Notes: generated by a model from the letters alone, not told the origin. Positions 41,926 to 51,150 are shown, counted from the stretch's first letter. The stretch: 64,000 nucleotides of DNA from Paracidovorax sp031843945 (GCF_031843945.1 NZ_JAVTJJ010000001.1:1123652-1187651), one strand, 5' to 3'. Numbers and translations are program-made.

Positions 41926-42321
41926 ATGTCCACTTCTTCGCACCTTCCCGCTCAGGACGTCGCCGCCACCCGCTGGCTGGCCGTCGGCAGTCTGCTGGGG
42001 CTGATCGTGCTCAGCCTGGCGTGGGAGCTGTGGTTGGCGCCGCTGCGGCCCGGCGGGTCGTGGCTGGCGCTGAAGGCGCTGCCGCTGGCCTTTCCGCTGG
42101 CGGGGCTGCTCAAGCGGCGCATGTACACCTACCGCTGGGTCAGCCTGGTGGTGTGGCTGTATTTCACCGAAGGCGTGGTGCGCGCCTGGGGCGACCCGGC
42201 CCCCGGCCGTTGGCTGGCGCTGATCGAAGTGGCGCTGTGCCTGGCGCTGTTCACCGCCTGCGCGCTGCATGTGCGACTGCGCCAAAAGCATGCGCGTGCG
42301 GCGGCTGCGCCGGCTCCATAA
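41926..42321 (+). CDS. DUF2069 membrane protein
   Basis: 131 residues with four hydrophobic segments. Family pattern WLAVGSLLGLIVLSLAWELW, then LPLAFPLAGLLKRRMYTYRW and YFTEGVVRAW is clear. Function unknown. A 70 bp gap leads to the FAD oxidoreductase gene on the same strand. Confidence 0.8.
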   Translation: MSTSSHLPAQDVAATRWLAVGSLLGLIVLSLAWELWLAPLRPGGSWLALKALPLAFPLAGLLKRRMYTYRWVSLVVWLYFTEGVVRAWGDPAPGRWLALIEVALCLALFTACALHVRLRQKHARAAAAPAP

Positions 42322-42391
42322 AAAAGACGACCCTGCTCCACGGCCATCCCCTGTTTTTCATCCCCGTTTTTCGCGAGAGTTCGAGAACACC

Positions 42392-43819
42392 ATGTCCACC
42401 CTGATCGACACCCTGCGCCAGACCGTCGGCGCCGCCCATGTGCTTACCGAGGGCGACCTCACCGCCTGGGAACAGGACTGGCGCCGCCGCGCGCGCGGCA
42501 AGGCGCTGGCCGTGGTGCGCCCCGGCAGCACGCAGGAAGTGGCCGCCGTGGTGCGTGCCTGCGCTGCCACAGGCACGTCCATCGTCCCGCAGGGCGGCAA
42601 CACGGGGCTGGCGGTGGGCTCCATTCCTGACGAGACGGGCACGCAGGTGCTGCTGAGCCTCACGCGGCTGAACGCCATTCGCGCGGTGGACGCCGACAAC
42701 CTGACACTCACCGTGGAGGCCGGCGCCATCCTGCAGAACGTGCAGGACGCGGCAGAAAAAGCCGGGCTGCTGTTCCCCTTGAGCCTGGCGGCCGAGGGCA
42801 GTTGCACCATCGGCGGCAACCTGGCCACCAACGCCGGCGGCACGCAGGTCGTGCGCTACGGCAACACACGCGATCTGTGCCTGGGGCTGGAGGTCGTCAC
42901 GCCGCAGGGCGAGGTGTGGGACGGGCTCAAGGGCCTGCGCAAGGACAACACGGGCTACGACCTGCGCGACTTATTCATCGGCAGCGAAGGCACGCTGGGC
43001 ATCATCACCGCGGCGACGATGAAGCTCTATCCGCAGCCCGCCGCCAGCCTGACGGCCTGGGCCGCCGTGCCGTCGATGGAGCATGCCGTGCAATTGCTGG
43101 CCCTGGCGCACAAGCACCTGGGCGCAGGCCTGACAGGCTTCGAGGTCATGGGTCGCTTCGCCCTGAGCCTGGTGCCCAAGCACATGCCTCAGCTGCGCGT
43201 GCCCTTCATCGACCAGGAAGACGTGCCCTATGGCGTGCTGCTGGAAAACAGCGACAGCGAATCGGAAGAACACGCCCGCGCGCGCTTCGAGTCGCTGCTG
43301 GAAACCGCGCTCGAAGCCGGCTGCGTGACCGATGCCGTAGTGGCCGAGAACCTGGCGCAGGCCCACCAGCTCTGGCATGTCCGCGAGAGCATTCCGCTGG
43401 CCCAGGCCGAGGAAGGCCTGAACATCAAGCACGACATCTCGGTGCAGATTCCGCGCATCCCCGCCTTCGTTGAATATGCCGACGCACTGCTCAAGCGCGA
43501 GATCCCCGGGGTGCGGCTGGTCACATTCGGGCACCTGGGCGACGGCAACCTGCACTACAACGTGCAGGCCCCGGCCGAAGGCGATGCCAAAGCCTTCCTG
43601 CGCGATCAGGAAGACCGCGTGAACCATCTGGTGTACGAAGCGGTGGCGCAGTTCGGCGGATCGTTCTCGGCCGAACACGGCGTGGGCGCGCTGAAGGTGG
43701 ACAAGCTGGAGAAGTACCAGTCGCCCGTGGCGCTGGGCATGATGCGCGCCATCAAGGGCGCGCTGGACCCGCAGGGGGTGATGAACCCGCACTGCATGCT
43801 GCCGGTGAAAAGCGCGTGA
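42392..43819 (+). CDS. FAD-binding oxidoreductase (GlcD/D-2-hydroxyacid dehydrogenase type)
   Basis: 475 residues of the VAO/PCMH flavoprotein family. FAD-binding part with VVRPGSTQEVAAVVRAC, VPQGGNTGLAVGS and GGNLATNAGGTQVVRYGN; substrate cap and C-terminus with FGHLGDGNLHYNV and SAEHGVGALK, whose His pairs fit metal-dependent D-2-hydroxyglutarate or D-lactate dehydrogenases. Stand-alone, without GlcE or iron-sulfur partners nearby, so a D-2-hydroxyacid dehydrogenase is more likely than glycolate oxidase. Start at the ATG of MSTLIDTLRQ. Confidence 0.85.
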   Translation: MSTLIDTLRQTVGAAHVLTEGDLTAWEQDWRRRARGKALAVVRPGSTQEVAAVVRACAATGTSIVPQGGNTGLAVGSIPDETGTQVLLSLTRLNAIRAVDADNLTLTVEAGAILQNVQDAAEKAGLLFPLSLAAEGSCTIGGNLATNAGGTQVVRYGNTRDLCLGLEVVTPQGEVWDGLKGLRKDNTGYDLRDLFIGSEGTLGIITAATMKLYPQPAASLTAWAAVPSMEHAVQLLALAHKHLGAGLTGFEVMGRFALSLVPKHMPQLRVPFIDQEDVPYGVLLENSDSESEEHARARFESLLETALEAGCVTDAVVAENLAQAHQLWHVRESIPLAQAEEGLNIKHDISVQIPRIPAFVEYADALLKREIPGVRLVTFGHLGDGNLHYNVQAPAEGDAKAFLRDQEDRVNHLVYEAVAQFGGSFSAEHGVGALKVDKLEKYQSPVALGMMRAIKGALDPQGVMNPHCMLPVKSA

Positions 43820-43860
43820 CGATTTGCGGATCGCCCGGCACGTTCCCGAACGAAGGCCCC

Positions 43861-46338
43861 CTAGAAGTCCACTGCGGCTGAAACCGTCACCGTGCGCGGG
43901 TTGCCGACATACAGCCAGTTGCCGGAGCCGCTGGACCAGTAGTTGCGGTTGAACAGGTTGTCCACGCCCGCGCGCAGCACCAGCGGCCGGCCGCCGGCCC
44001 GCGTCGTGTAGCGCGCGCCGATGTCCCAGCGTGTCCAGCCCGGAATGCGCCGCAGATTGGCCGCGTCCACATGCTGGCTGCTGGTGGAGATCATGCGGGC
44101 CGATAGCGTCAGGCCCTGAACGGCGGCCAGATCGTATTCGCCGCCCAGGTTCCACTGCCAACGCGACACATTCGGCGCCGCGTTGCCGTCGTAGGTGCCG
44201 CCTTCGGTTCGGGTCAACTCGGCATCGTTGAATGTCACGCCGCCCAGCAGGCGTGCGCCGCGGGCTGCCTCGCCGAAAACGTTCCACTCGATGCCGCGAT
44301 TGCGCTGCTCCGCGCCCACTTGGTAGGTGAAGCTGCCGTCGCCGTTGGATGCCACCAGCCCGCTCGGCTTTTCAATGTGAAAGATGCTCGCCGTGGTGCT
44401 GAAGCGACCGAAGTCGACCTTCACGCCCACCTCGCGCTGCTTTGTCTTGACGGGCGGAAACACCTGTCCGGCATTGGTGGTGCCCAGCGGTGCCGAGTCG
44501 CCCTGCACCAGCCCTTCGATGTAGTTGCCGTAGAGGGACAGATGGGGCTGGAGCTTGACCACCGCCGCCAGTGCCGGTGTCACGGCATGTTCGTCGTAAG
44601 CGGTGCTGCCGGCGCCTGTGCCGGTGTCGTACTTGACGACCTTGACGCGCTGGTAGCGGGCGCCCAGCGTGACGGCCACACGCTCCTGCCACAGCGAGAT
44701 CGTGTCGGAGAAGGCCACCGAAGGAAGCTGCAGGGAATCCGTCTTCGGCGGTCGCGCGGAAAAGCCGTCGATGGACGGGCGCGCAATGGTCGGCGGTGCA
44801 TAGATGTTCGTACCGAAGCCGTCGAAGCCGTAGTAGTCCGCGGTGAAGCCGCTGTCCTTTTTCAGATACGCGCCATTCAGGTGGATACGGTGCTTGACAT
44901 CGCCGGTGCGCACCGTGCCTTGCAGGCCGCCTTGCACCGTCCGGTAGTTCGCCCAATTGGGCCAGAAGTATGTGGTCGCCTGCGCGTCGCCCTGCACACT
45001 GGTGACGAACACGTCGGTGGCCAGGTAGCGGGACCGCGTGTTGCTGCCACCTGCTGCCGCAGACAGCGTCCAGTCGGGCGTGAGGTCGTACTCGGCCTTG
45101 GCCAAGAGGTAATTGCTCTGGGATTTGGCGAATTCCCAGTCCTGAGCGATGCGGGCACTGGCCTTGGGCGGCCTGGGAATGGCAATGCCGTCGCCGATGC
45201 CGAACCCCGCCGCCCCCTGCGGCGCTTCGTTGTTCATCGTCTGGTGGCCGGCGTCCACCGATGCCCGAAGCTGGCTGCCACGGTAGTCGAGGGCCACTGC
45301 CGCCGCACCCAACTCGACGGACTGGCCCTGGGTGGCGGTCTTTCCGTCGCGGTAGACGCCATTGAAGCGAACACCCCACCGGTTGTCTTCACCGAACCGG
45401 CGGCCCACGTCCAGATGGCCACCCAGATTGCCCTTGGACAGGTAGGTGGTCGTCAGGCGCGTCAGCGGCAGGTCGCCCGCACGCTTGGGCGCCATGTTGA
45501 TCGCGCCGCCCACCGCCCCGCCCGCCCCCGGCGCCATGCCGTTGAGGAGCGCATTCGGGCCCTTGAGCACTTCGATGCGCTCCGCCGTTTCCACCGGCAC
45601 CGCGCGGTTGGTGGCAATGCCGCCGATGCCGTCGAACAGCACCGAGTCCTGCACCGAGAAGCCGCGAATCAAAAAGATGTCGCCCCCAGCGGCGGCGTTC
45701 GTCAGGCTGTACGACACGGTGCGCACGGACGGGTCGTTGGCCAGCACGTCGGCCACCGTGATCGCTTGCTGGTTGTGCATCAGCTCGGCCGTGTAGCTGG
45801 TGATATGGAACGGCGTGTCCATCACGCTCTGGTGACCCAGCACGCCGACACGGCTGCCTCTGGCCACCTGACCGCCAGCATAGGCAGGCGGCTGATCGCC
45901 CGGCGCGGCCTCTGCGCTGGCCGTCACCGTGACGGCACCCAGGGTGGCCGCATCGCTGAGCCGGGGGGCCTGCGCGGCGGGCCGGGAGGCCTCGCGCAGC
46001 GTGAAGACGCCGCCGGTGGCCTCGCGCAGCTCGAGCCCGGAGCCCGCCAGCGCCCGGCGCAAAGCCTCGGGCGCGTCGATCCGGCCGCGCACCGGCGCTG
46101 CGGTGCGACCTTCGATCAGTTGCGCATCGGCGGTCAGCGCCAGCCCCGCCTCACGCGCGATGCGGTTGAGCGTGGCGCCGAGGGGCCCGGCCGGCAGGTC
46201 GTAGTCGCGCTCGGCCGTGGCGGCCACGGCGGCGGCCTGCGCACGGGCAGGCGGTGCGGCGGTGGCCCAAGCGGCCAGCACCAGCAGGCAGGCGGCAGCG
46301 CCGGGGGTCAGGCGAAAGGGATTGGCGGCAGAGGGCAT
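43861..46338 (-). CDS. TonB-dependent siderophore receptor with STN domain
   Basis: 825-residue outer-membrane receptor. Signal peptide (cleavage near ARAQA), then STN domain (about residues 45-115; YDLPAGPLGATLNRIAREAG), linker, plug (HQSVMDTPFHITSYTAELM, IFLIRGFSVQDSVLFDGI, VLKGPNALLNGMAPGAGGAVGG) and a barrel ending in VSAAVDF. The plug resembles a FhuE/FiuA-type hydroxamate or catecholate receptor. It is downstream of fecI and fecR on the same strand, making a complete cell-surface signalling set. Confidence 0.9.
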   Translation of the reverse strand: MPSAANPFRLTPGAAACLLVLAAWATAAPPARAQAAAVAATAERDYDLPAGPLGATLNRIAREAGLALTADAQLIEGRTAAPVRGRIDAPEALRRALAGSGLELREATGGVFTLREASRPAAQAPRLSDAATLGAVTVTASAEAAPGDQPPAYAGGQVARGSRVGVLGHQSVMDTPFHITSYTAELMHNQQAITVADVLANDPSVRTVSYSLTNAAAGGDIFLIRGFSVQDSVLFDGIGGIATNRAVPVETAERIEVLKGPNALLNGMAPGAGGAVGGAINMAPKRAGDLPLTRLTTTYLSKGNLGGHLDVGRRFGEDNRWGVRFNGVYRDGKTATQGQSVELGAAAVALDYRGSQLRASVDAGHQTMNNEAPQGAAGFGIGDGIAIPRPPKASARIAQDWEFAKSQSNYLLAKAEYDLTPDWTLSAAAGGSNTRSRYLATDVFVTSVQGDAQATTYFWPNWANYRTVQGGLQGTVRTGDVKHRIHLNGAYLKKDSGFTADYYGFDGFGTNIYAPPTIARPSIDGFSARPPKTDSLQLPSVAFSDTISLWQERVAVTLGARYQRVKVVKYDTGTGAGSTAYDEHAVTPALAAVVKLQPHLSLYGNYIEGLVQGDSAPLGTTNAGQVFPPVKTKQREVGVKVDFGRFSTTASIFHIEKPSGLVASNGDGSFTYQVGAEQRNRGIEWNVFGEAARGARLLGGVTFNDAELTRTEGGTYDGNAAPNVSRWQWNLGGEYDLAAVQGLTLSARMISTSSQHVDAANLRRIPGWTRWDIGARYTTRAGGRPLVLRAGVDNLFNRNYWSSGSGNWLYVGNPRTVTVSAAVDF

Positions 46339-46500
46339 GGATCAGGCTCCGAAACGGTGACGCAAGGAAAGAAGCCGCGACATCGCACGGCCTCTTCCTG
46401 TTTGCCGAACGGGCGACAGAAAGTGAGAGGGGCTGCGTCAAAAAAAAGCCGTTGGTGCGCGCGGGTAGGCGGTGCGCGCCAGCGTTGCCCTCGCATGAAT

Positions 46501-46566
46501 GCTACTATTTTTATAGCTACCAGCGATTACCTATCAAGCGCTAGAGGCCAATTTGACTCAAATTTC
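46501..46566 (-). repeat. Double-palindrome intergenic repeat, copy R8
   Basis: GCTACTAT(N3)TATAGC, AGCGATT(N5)TCAAGCGCT, then AGAGGCCAATTTGACTCAAATTT. It lies between fecR and its receptor gene and may separate their expression. Confidence 0.85.
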
Positions 46567-46587
46567 CAAAAGAACAGGCGTTACCCG

Positions 46588-47649
46588 TTACGGCGACTTC
46601 GCCGCGCGCGGCTGCAGCGTGACCCACCAGCGCGTGGTGTAGGCCACCTCCACCGGCACCGCCGCCGTCAGCGCCAGCAGTGCCTGGTCGGTGTCGGCCA
46701 AGGGCAGCGTGCCGGTCACGCGCAGACCCGCCACGGCGGGGTCCACGCCCAGGTGGCCGGGGCGGTGGCGCGCCAGGGCGGCCACCACATCGGCCAGCGG
46801 CTGGTTGTCCACCACCAGCATGCCGTCCTTCCACGCATCGGCGTCTGGCAGGGCGGCCATAGCCTCGATCTGCCCGCGTTGCAGGCGAGCGCCTTGCCCC
46901 GCCGACACGATGCGCTCGGCAGCGCAAGGCTGCGTGGGCGCCGCGGCGCAGGTGGCAGGGCGCGCCGCCACGGCGGACTGGGTGACGGTCAGGTCGGTGA
47001 CGCCGCCCTGGCCCGCCGCGCCGTCCACCGGGTTCCAGCGGCGCACCACGAAGCGCGTGCCCAGCGCGCGCAGGCTGCCGTCCTCGGTCACGACCACGAA
47101 GGGGCGCTGTTCTGCAGCATCGGCGTGACGGGTTTCCACCGCCACCTCGCCGGCACGCAGCCGCACTTCGCGCAGGTCTTTGCCGAACGCGATGTCCACG
47201 GCGCTGCGGGTGTTCAGGTGCAGCACGGTCTGGTCGGGCAGCACGATGGTGCGGCGCTCGCCCGTGCCTGCGCGGTGGTCGGCCAGCAATTGGCCCACGG
47301 GCTGGAAACGGTTGAGCACGGCGCCGCCGCACGCGATGACCAGCACCAGCCCCAGCAAGGCGCCCGCGGCAGGCACCGGCTGCCGGGTGCGGCGCAGGAC
47401 CGCGGCGCGCGTGGCACGGCCGCCCACGGCAGACAGTTGCCGGTCGATCTCGCCCAGCTGGCGCCAGGCGCGGACGTGGTCCGGGTGGGCCGCCAGCCAG
47501 TCGTTGAAGGCTTGCGTGCTGGCCGGCGTGGCCGATCCATCGCCTTGCTGCAACTGCCATGCAATGGCTGCATTCAACACGGCCGGTGGTACCGGCCGGT
47601 CATCTGCCGCATCGCCAGGCGCGGTGCCCACCGGCCAGGCCGCGCTCAT
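46588..47649 (-). CDS. FecR-type anti-sigma/sigma-regulator
   Basis: 353-residue single-pass membrane protein. The cytoplasmic anti-sigma domain (DUF4880-like) is seen at residues about 25-75 (IAWQLQQGDG, FNDWLAAHPDHVRAWRQL). A helix follows at about 92-110, then the FecR periplasmic domain (LPDQTVLHLNTRSAVDI, LRAGEVAVET, LRALGTRFVV) and a C-terminal STN-like part. The Gly-Thr at about 197-198 is the presumed self-cleavage site. Overlaps the sigma gene by 4 bp. Confidence 0.9.
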   Translation of the reverse strand: MSAAWPVGTAPGDAADDRPVPPAVLNAAIAWQLQQGDGSATPASTQAFNDWLAAHPDHVRAWRQLGEIDRQLSAVGGRATRAAVLRRTRQPVPAAGALLGLVLVIACGGAVLNRFQPVGQLLADHRAGTGERRTIVLPDQTVLHLNTRSAVDIAFGKDLREVRLRAGEVAVETRHADAAEQRPFVVVTEDGSLRALGTRFVVRRWNPVDGAAGQGGVTDLTVTQSAVAARPATCAAAPTQPCAAERIVSAGQGARLQRGQIEAMAALPDADAWKDGMLVVDNQPLADVVAALARHRPGHLGVDPAVAGLRVTGTLPLADTDQALLALTAAVPVEVAYTTRWWVTLQPRAAKSP

Positions 47650-48161
47650 GGCAACGCGCCGAAGCGCAGGTGATAGGCGTGGCGCGCCGCGTTCGCCAGC
47701 AACTGCCGCACGCGGGGCACCGACACGTGCAACTGCGTGGCGATTTCGGCATGCGTCAGGCCGTCGAGCCGGCTCATGAGCCAGGCGGCGCGGGTCTTGG
47801 GCGTCAGGCCCTGCAGCAGCGCGTCGACCGCCTGCAGCATCTGCACGGCGGCCAGGCGCTCTTCGGGCGAGGGCTGCAGCGCCTCGGGCTGCAAGGCCAG
47901 ATCGGCCAGGTAGGCGCGCTCCAGTTCACCGCGGCGCCAGAAGTCGATCAACAAGCCGCGCGCCACCGTGGTCAGGTAGGCGCGGGGCTCGCGCATCGCG
48001 TTCGGACCGAGCGCCTGCGGCGAGCGCGCCAGCAGCCGCACGAACGTGTCCTGCGCCAGGTCGGCCGCATCATGCGTGCAGCTCAGGCGCCGCCGCAGCC
48101 AGGCCTGCAGCCAGCCATGGTGTTCGCTGTAGAGACGCTGCAGGGGATGAACGGCAGGCAT
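47646..48161 (-). CDS. FecI-type ECF sigma factor
   Basis: 171 residues with only sigma regions 2 (DAADLAQDTFVRLLAR, AYLTTVARGLLIDFWRR) and 4 (LTPKTRAAWLMSRLDGLTHAEI, VSVPRVRQLLANA). Expected to drive the receptor gene downstream after iron-siderophore sensing. The ATG at 48161 lacks a strong ribosome site. A palindromic Fur-box-like site lies 12 bp upstream, so iron should repress it. It forms a coupled pair with fecR. Confidence 0.92.
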   Translation of the reverse strand: MPAVHPLQRLYSEHHGWLQAWLRRRLSCTHDAADLAQDTFVRLLARSPQALGPNAMREPRAYLTTVARGLLIDFWRRGELERAYLADLALQPEALQPSPEERLAAVQMLQAVDALLQGLTPKTRAAWLMSRLDGLTHAEIATQLHVSVPRVRQLLANAARHAYHLRFGALP

Positions 48162-48170
48162 GTCGATGTA

Positions 48171-48192
48171 GTCGAGAATGATTCTCGATTAT
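48171..48192 (-). promoter_or_regulatory. Fur box upstream of fecI
   Basis: CGAGAATGATTCTCG is a perfect 15 bp palindrome and matches the GAGAATGATTCTC form of the Fur consensus; AT-rich flanks extend it. Located 10-12 bp ahead of the sigma-factor start. Confidence 0.8.
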
Positions 48193-48234
48193 AGGAACGA
48201 CAAGCGCCGGAGCGCAGCGGGCTGGCTGGCAGGT

Positions 48235-48744
48235 TCAGCGCCGGGCGTCGTCCATCACCGCGCGCACGTCGGCCGGCAAGGGCACGGGCGCGCCTGCGTC
48301 CTGCACGTCCCACTCCTCATCGCCCGTTTGCAGCCACACGCGCATGGCGTCGCGCGCAGGGTCCAGCACCACGGCCGCGGCTGGCGCGCCCGTTTGCTGC
48401 GATTGGCGACCGGTGAGGTAGAGCAAGCCGCCGTCCTGGCGCAACGGCGTGCTGACAGCCATGTTCTGCAGCAGCTCCGGGTAATTGACCGGGCCCAGCA
48501 GCCCCTTGAGCCGTGCCGCCATCGGGCCCGTGCGCAGAAAGTCATCGCCCTGCGATGGCGAGCGGCCCACTTGCGCCTGCACGCTGGCCCACGGGTTGGC
48601 AGCGGCGGCGGGTGACGCGGTGGGCTTTGCCGACGAGGCGCCGGGCGCCGCAGGTGTGAGCGGCACGTTGCTTGCGCAGCCTGCCAGCAGCAATGCAGTG
48701 AGTAACGATAAGCACGGCGATTGGCGCATTGGAGCGGATTTCAT
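48235..48744 (-). CDS. Putative lipoprotein
   Basis: 169 residues. Lipobox LLAGCAS follows a short hydrophobic stretch (SLLTALLLAG), so acylation at the Cys is likely. A Pro/Ala-rich linker leads to a soluble domain with LLPVNYPELLQNM-like and GGLLYLTGRQSQQ segments and a Trp-rich acidic end. No family recognised. The listed start gives MKSAPMRQS; an ATG at 48729 also serves. Divergent from thyA. Confidence 0.65.
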   Translation of the reverse strand: MKSAPMRQSPCLSLLTALLLAGCASNVPLTPAAPGASSAKPTASPAAAANPWASVQAQVGRSPSQGDDFLRTGPMAARLKGLLGPVNYPELLQNMAVSTPLRQDGGLLYLTGRQSQQTGAPAAAVVLDPARDAMRVWLQTGDEEWDVQDAGAPVPLPADVRAVMDDARR

Positions 48745-48863
48745 TGATTTACAAGATCGGCGGGAGAGCTTATCGCTTTCGGCCGTCAGCAACCTGGTCG
48801 CTGCAGCGGCTGGACCCACGCCCTAGAATCCACGGCTCCATAGTTGCGAACTGTTAGAGCCAA

Positions 48864-49709
48864 ATGTCCATGACCGACATCACCCGCCCCGTGCGCTCCC
48901 AGTACGAAGACTTCATGCGCCATGTGTACACCCACGGCGTGGCCAAGGGCGACCGCACGGGCACCGGCACACGCAGCGTGTTCGGCCACCAGATGCGCTT
49001 CGATCTGAACGAGGGCTTTCCGCTGGTCACCACGAAAAAGGTGCACCTGAAATCCATCATCGTCGAGCTGCTGTGGTTTCTGACCGGCTCCAGCGACAAC
49101 GGCTGGCTGAAGGAGCGCGGCGTCAGCATCTGGGACGAATGGGCGCGCGAAGATGGCGACCTGGGGCCGGTGTATGGCGTGCAGTGGCGCAGCTGGCCCA
49201 AGCCGGAAGGCGGCCACATCGACCAGATCAGCCAGGTCGTCGAGACGCTGAAAACCAACCCCGATTCGCGCCGCATCATCGTCAGCGCCTGGAACGTGGC
49301 CGACCTGGACAAGATGGCCCTGATGCCCTGCCACGCGTTCTTCCAGTTCTACGTCACGCCCCCGCAGGCGGCCGGCCAGCGCGGCTCGTTGAGCTGCCAG
49401 TTGTACCAGCGCAGCGCAGACATCTTTTTGGGTGTGCCCTTCAATATCGCCAGCTACGCGCTGCTGACCCACATGGTTGCGCAGCAGTGCAACCTGGATG
49501 TGGGCGACTTCATCTGGACGGGTGGCGACTGCCATATTTACAGCAACCATTTCGAGCAGGTCGAGTTGCAGCTATCGCGCGCGCCGCACCCCTACCCCAC
49601 GCTGCACATCCTGCGCCGGCCGGACAGCCTGTTCGACTACCAGTTCGAAGACTTCGAAGTGCGCGACTACGCGCACCACCCCGCCATCAAGGCGCCGGTG
49701 GCGGTGTGA
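48864..49709 (+). CDS. thyA: Thymidylate synthase
   Basis: Makes dTMP from dUMP using methylene-tetrahydrofolate; 281 residues. The catalytic Cys is in MALMPCHAFFQFYV, with DRTGTGTRSVFG, RRIIVSAWN and SCQLYQRSADIFLGVPFNIASYA as the usual conserved blocks. An ATG at 48870 would remove two residues. Followed 5 bp later by folA, the common thyA-folA pairing that recycles the dihydrofolate produced. Confidence 0.96.
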   Translation: MSMTDITRPVRSQYEDFMRHVYTHGVAKGDRTGTGTRSVFGHQMRFDLNEGFPLVTTKKVHLKSIIVELLWFLTGSSDNGWLKERGVSIWDEWAREDGDLGPVYGVQWRSWPKPEGGHIDQISQVVETLKTNPDSRRIIVSAWNVADLDKMALMPCHAFFQFYVTPPQAAGQRGSLSCQLYQRSADIFLGVPFNIASYALLTHMVAQQCNLDVGDFIWTGGDCHIYSNHFEQVELQLSRAPHPYPTLHILRRPDSLFDYQFEDFEVRDYAHHPAIKAPVAV

Positions 49710-49714
49710 GCACC

Positions 49715-50209
49715 ATGCAAATCGCGCTCATCTACGCACGCGCCGCCAACGGAGTCATCGGCAAGAACGGCGTGATGCCGTGGCATTTGCCCGAAGACCT
49801 GGCGCACTTCCGCGCGCTGACCCAGGGACACCCGGTCATCATGGGCCGCAAGACCTGGGATTCGCTGCCCCCGCGCTTTAGGCCCCTGCCCGGCCGCACG
49901 AACATCGTCGTGACGCGCCAGGCCGATTGGGATGAAAACGGCACGCAGCGCTCGTCCAGCCTTGGTGAGGCGCTACAAATTGCAGAGCAAACTGGTGCTC
50001 AGATCGTCTGGGTGATCGGTGGCGCACAGATCTATGCGCAGGCCTTGCCGTTAGCGCAGCGCGTGGAAGTGACCGAATTGGCGCGCGACTTCGACGGCGA
50101 CGCCTACGCCCCGGCGCTGGGGCCAGAGTGGCAGGAAAACGCACGCACCCACCATGTGGCTGCCGACGGCCTGCCCTATAGCTTTGCCAGCTACGCTCGT
50201 GCGGCTTGA
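49715..50209 (+). CDS. folA: Dihydrofolate reductase
   Basis: 164 residues; reduces dihydrofolate with NADPH. Active-site region NGVIGKNGVMPWHLPEDLAHFR (key Asp in PED), MGRKTWDSLP and the NADPH site IVWVIGGAQIYAQ. Chromosomal trimethoprim-sensitive type by appearance. Starts 5 bp after thyA. Confidence 0.95.
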   Translation: MQIALIYARAANGVIGKNGVMPWHLPEDLAHFRALTQGHPVIMGRKTWDSLPPRFRPLPGRTNIVVTRQADWDENGTQRSSSLGEALQIAEQTGAQIVWVIGGAQIYAQALPLAQRVEVTELARDFDGDAYAPALGPEWQENARTHHVAADGLPYSFASYARAA

Positions 50210-50221
50210 CCCATTGACTCA

Positions 50222-50269
50222 CCTTTTGATAGCAGCAGGCGCTTATCAGACAAGCGCTGGAGCCTGAAA
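50222..50269 (-). repeat. Double-palindrome intergenic repeat, copy R9
   Basis: TTTTGATAGC, GGCGCTTATC(N3)CAAGCGCTGGAGCC. It lies in the 62 bp between folA and xthA; its GGAG is placed 9 bases ahead of the xthA ATG and can serve as the ribosome-binding site. Confidence 0.8.
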
Positions 50270-50271
50270 AC

Positions 50272-51048
50272 ATGCAAATCGCCACCTGGAACATCAATTC
50301 GCTCACCGTGCGGCTGCCGCAGGTGCTGGCCTGGCTGGCAGAGAACCCGGTCGATGTCATCGGCCTGCAAGAGCTCAAGCTGGTGGACGAGAAGTTTCCG
50401 TTCGATGCCTTTGAGCAGGCCGGCTACCACGCGGTGGCGTTTGGCCAGAAGACGTACAACGGCGTGGCGCTGCTGGCGCGCTCGCCGCTGCGCGACGTGG
50501 TGCGCAACATTCCCGCGCATGACGACACGCAGGCGCGGGTGATCGCCGCTACCGTCGATACGCCACAAGGTCCGGTGCGCTTGGTGAACTGCTACTTCGT
50601 CAATGGGCAGGCGCCGGGCTCAGACAAGTTTGCCTACAAGCTGTTGTGGCTGGAGGCCCTGCACCGTTGGCTGCAGCAGGAGTTGAAAGAACACCCGCAA
50701 CTGGTACTGGTGGGCGACTTCAACGTGACGCCCGAAGACCGCGACTCGTTCGATCCGGTCGGTTTGAAAGACACCATTCACCACACGGTGGAGGAGCGCG
50801 CGCATTTCCAGTCGCTGCTGCAATTGGGCCTGACCGACGCGTACCGCCTGTTCGACCAACCCGACAAAAGCTTCTCGTGGTGGGACTACCGCATGCTTGG
50901 GTTTCAGAAGAACAAGGGACTGCGCATCGACCACATCCTGGTCAGCGCCGCATTGAAGGACAGCGTGCGCGCCTGCCGCATTGATCGCGCGCCGCGCAAG
51001 AATCCGCAGCCCAGCGACCATGCGCCGGTGGTGGTGGAACTGGGCTGA
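50272..51048 (+). CDS. xthA: Exodeoxyribonuclease III (AP endonuclease)
   Basis: 258-residue Mg-dependent DNA repair nuclease. Catalytic landmarks: IATWNINSL at the start, GLQELKL (Glu), VNGQAPGSDKFAYKL, LVLVGDFNVTPED and SDHAPVVVEL (Asp-His). Ribosome site GGAG comes from repeat R9. Ends ahead of a strong terminator. Confidence 0.93.
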   Translation: MQIATWNINSLTVRLPQVLAWLAENPVDVIGLQELKLVDEKFPFDAFEQAGYHAVAFGQKTYNGVALLARSPLRDVVRNIPAHDDTQARVIAATVDTPQGPVRLVNCYFVNGQAPGSDKFAYKLLWLEALHRWLQQELKEHPQLVLVGDFNVTPEDRDSFDPVGLKDTIHHTVEERAHFQSLLQLGLTDAYRLFDQPDKSFSWWDYRMLGFQKNKGLRIDHILVSAALKDSVRACRIDRAPRKNPQPSDHAPVVVELG

Positions 51049-51076
51049 CCGTCCTTTTGTGACTGCCAAAGAAAAA

Positions 51077-51110
51077 GCCGCCCGGCGTAGATGCCGGGCG
51101 GCTTTTCTTC
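51077..51110 (+). terminator. Intrinsic terminator after xthA
   Basis: GCCGCCCGGC and GCCGGGCGGC form a perfect 10 bp stem with a 6-base loop, followed by TTTTCTT. Confidence 0.9.
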
Positions 51111-51150
51111 ATCGAATCACCGCCCGTAGGCGCGGCAAATCAATTCACGA

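Noticed and set aside
44320..47673. Open frame of over 1100 codons antisense to the TonB receptor and fecR
   Set aside because: Low-complexity translation without motifs; the opposite strand has intact receptor and FecR genes.
49965..50000. Apparent repeat-like GCTAC...GAGC inside folA
   Set aside because: Lacks the second hairpin and the GGCC tail, and the encoded residues are normal DHFR.
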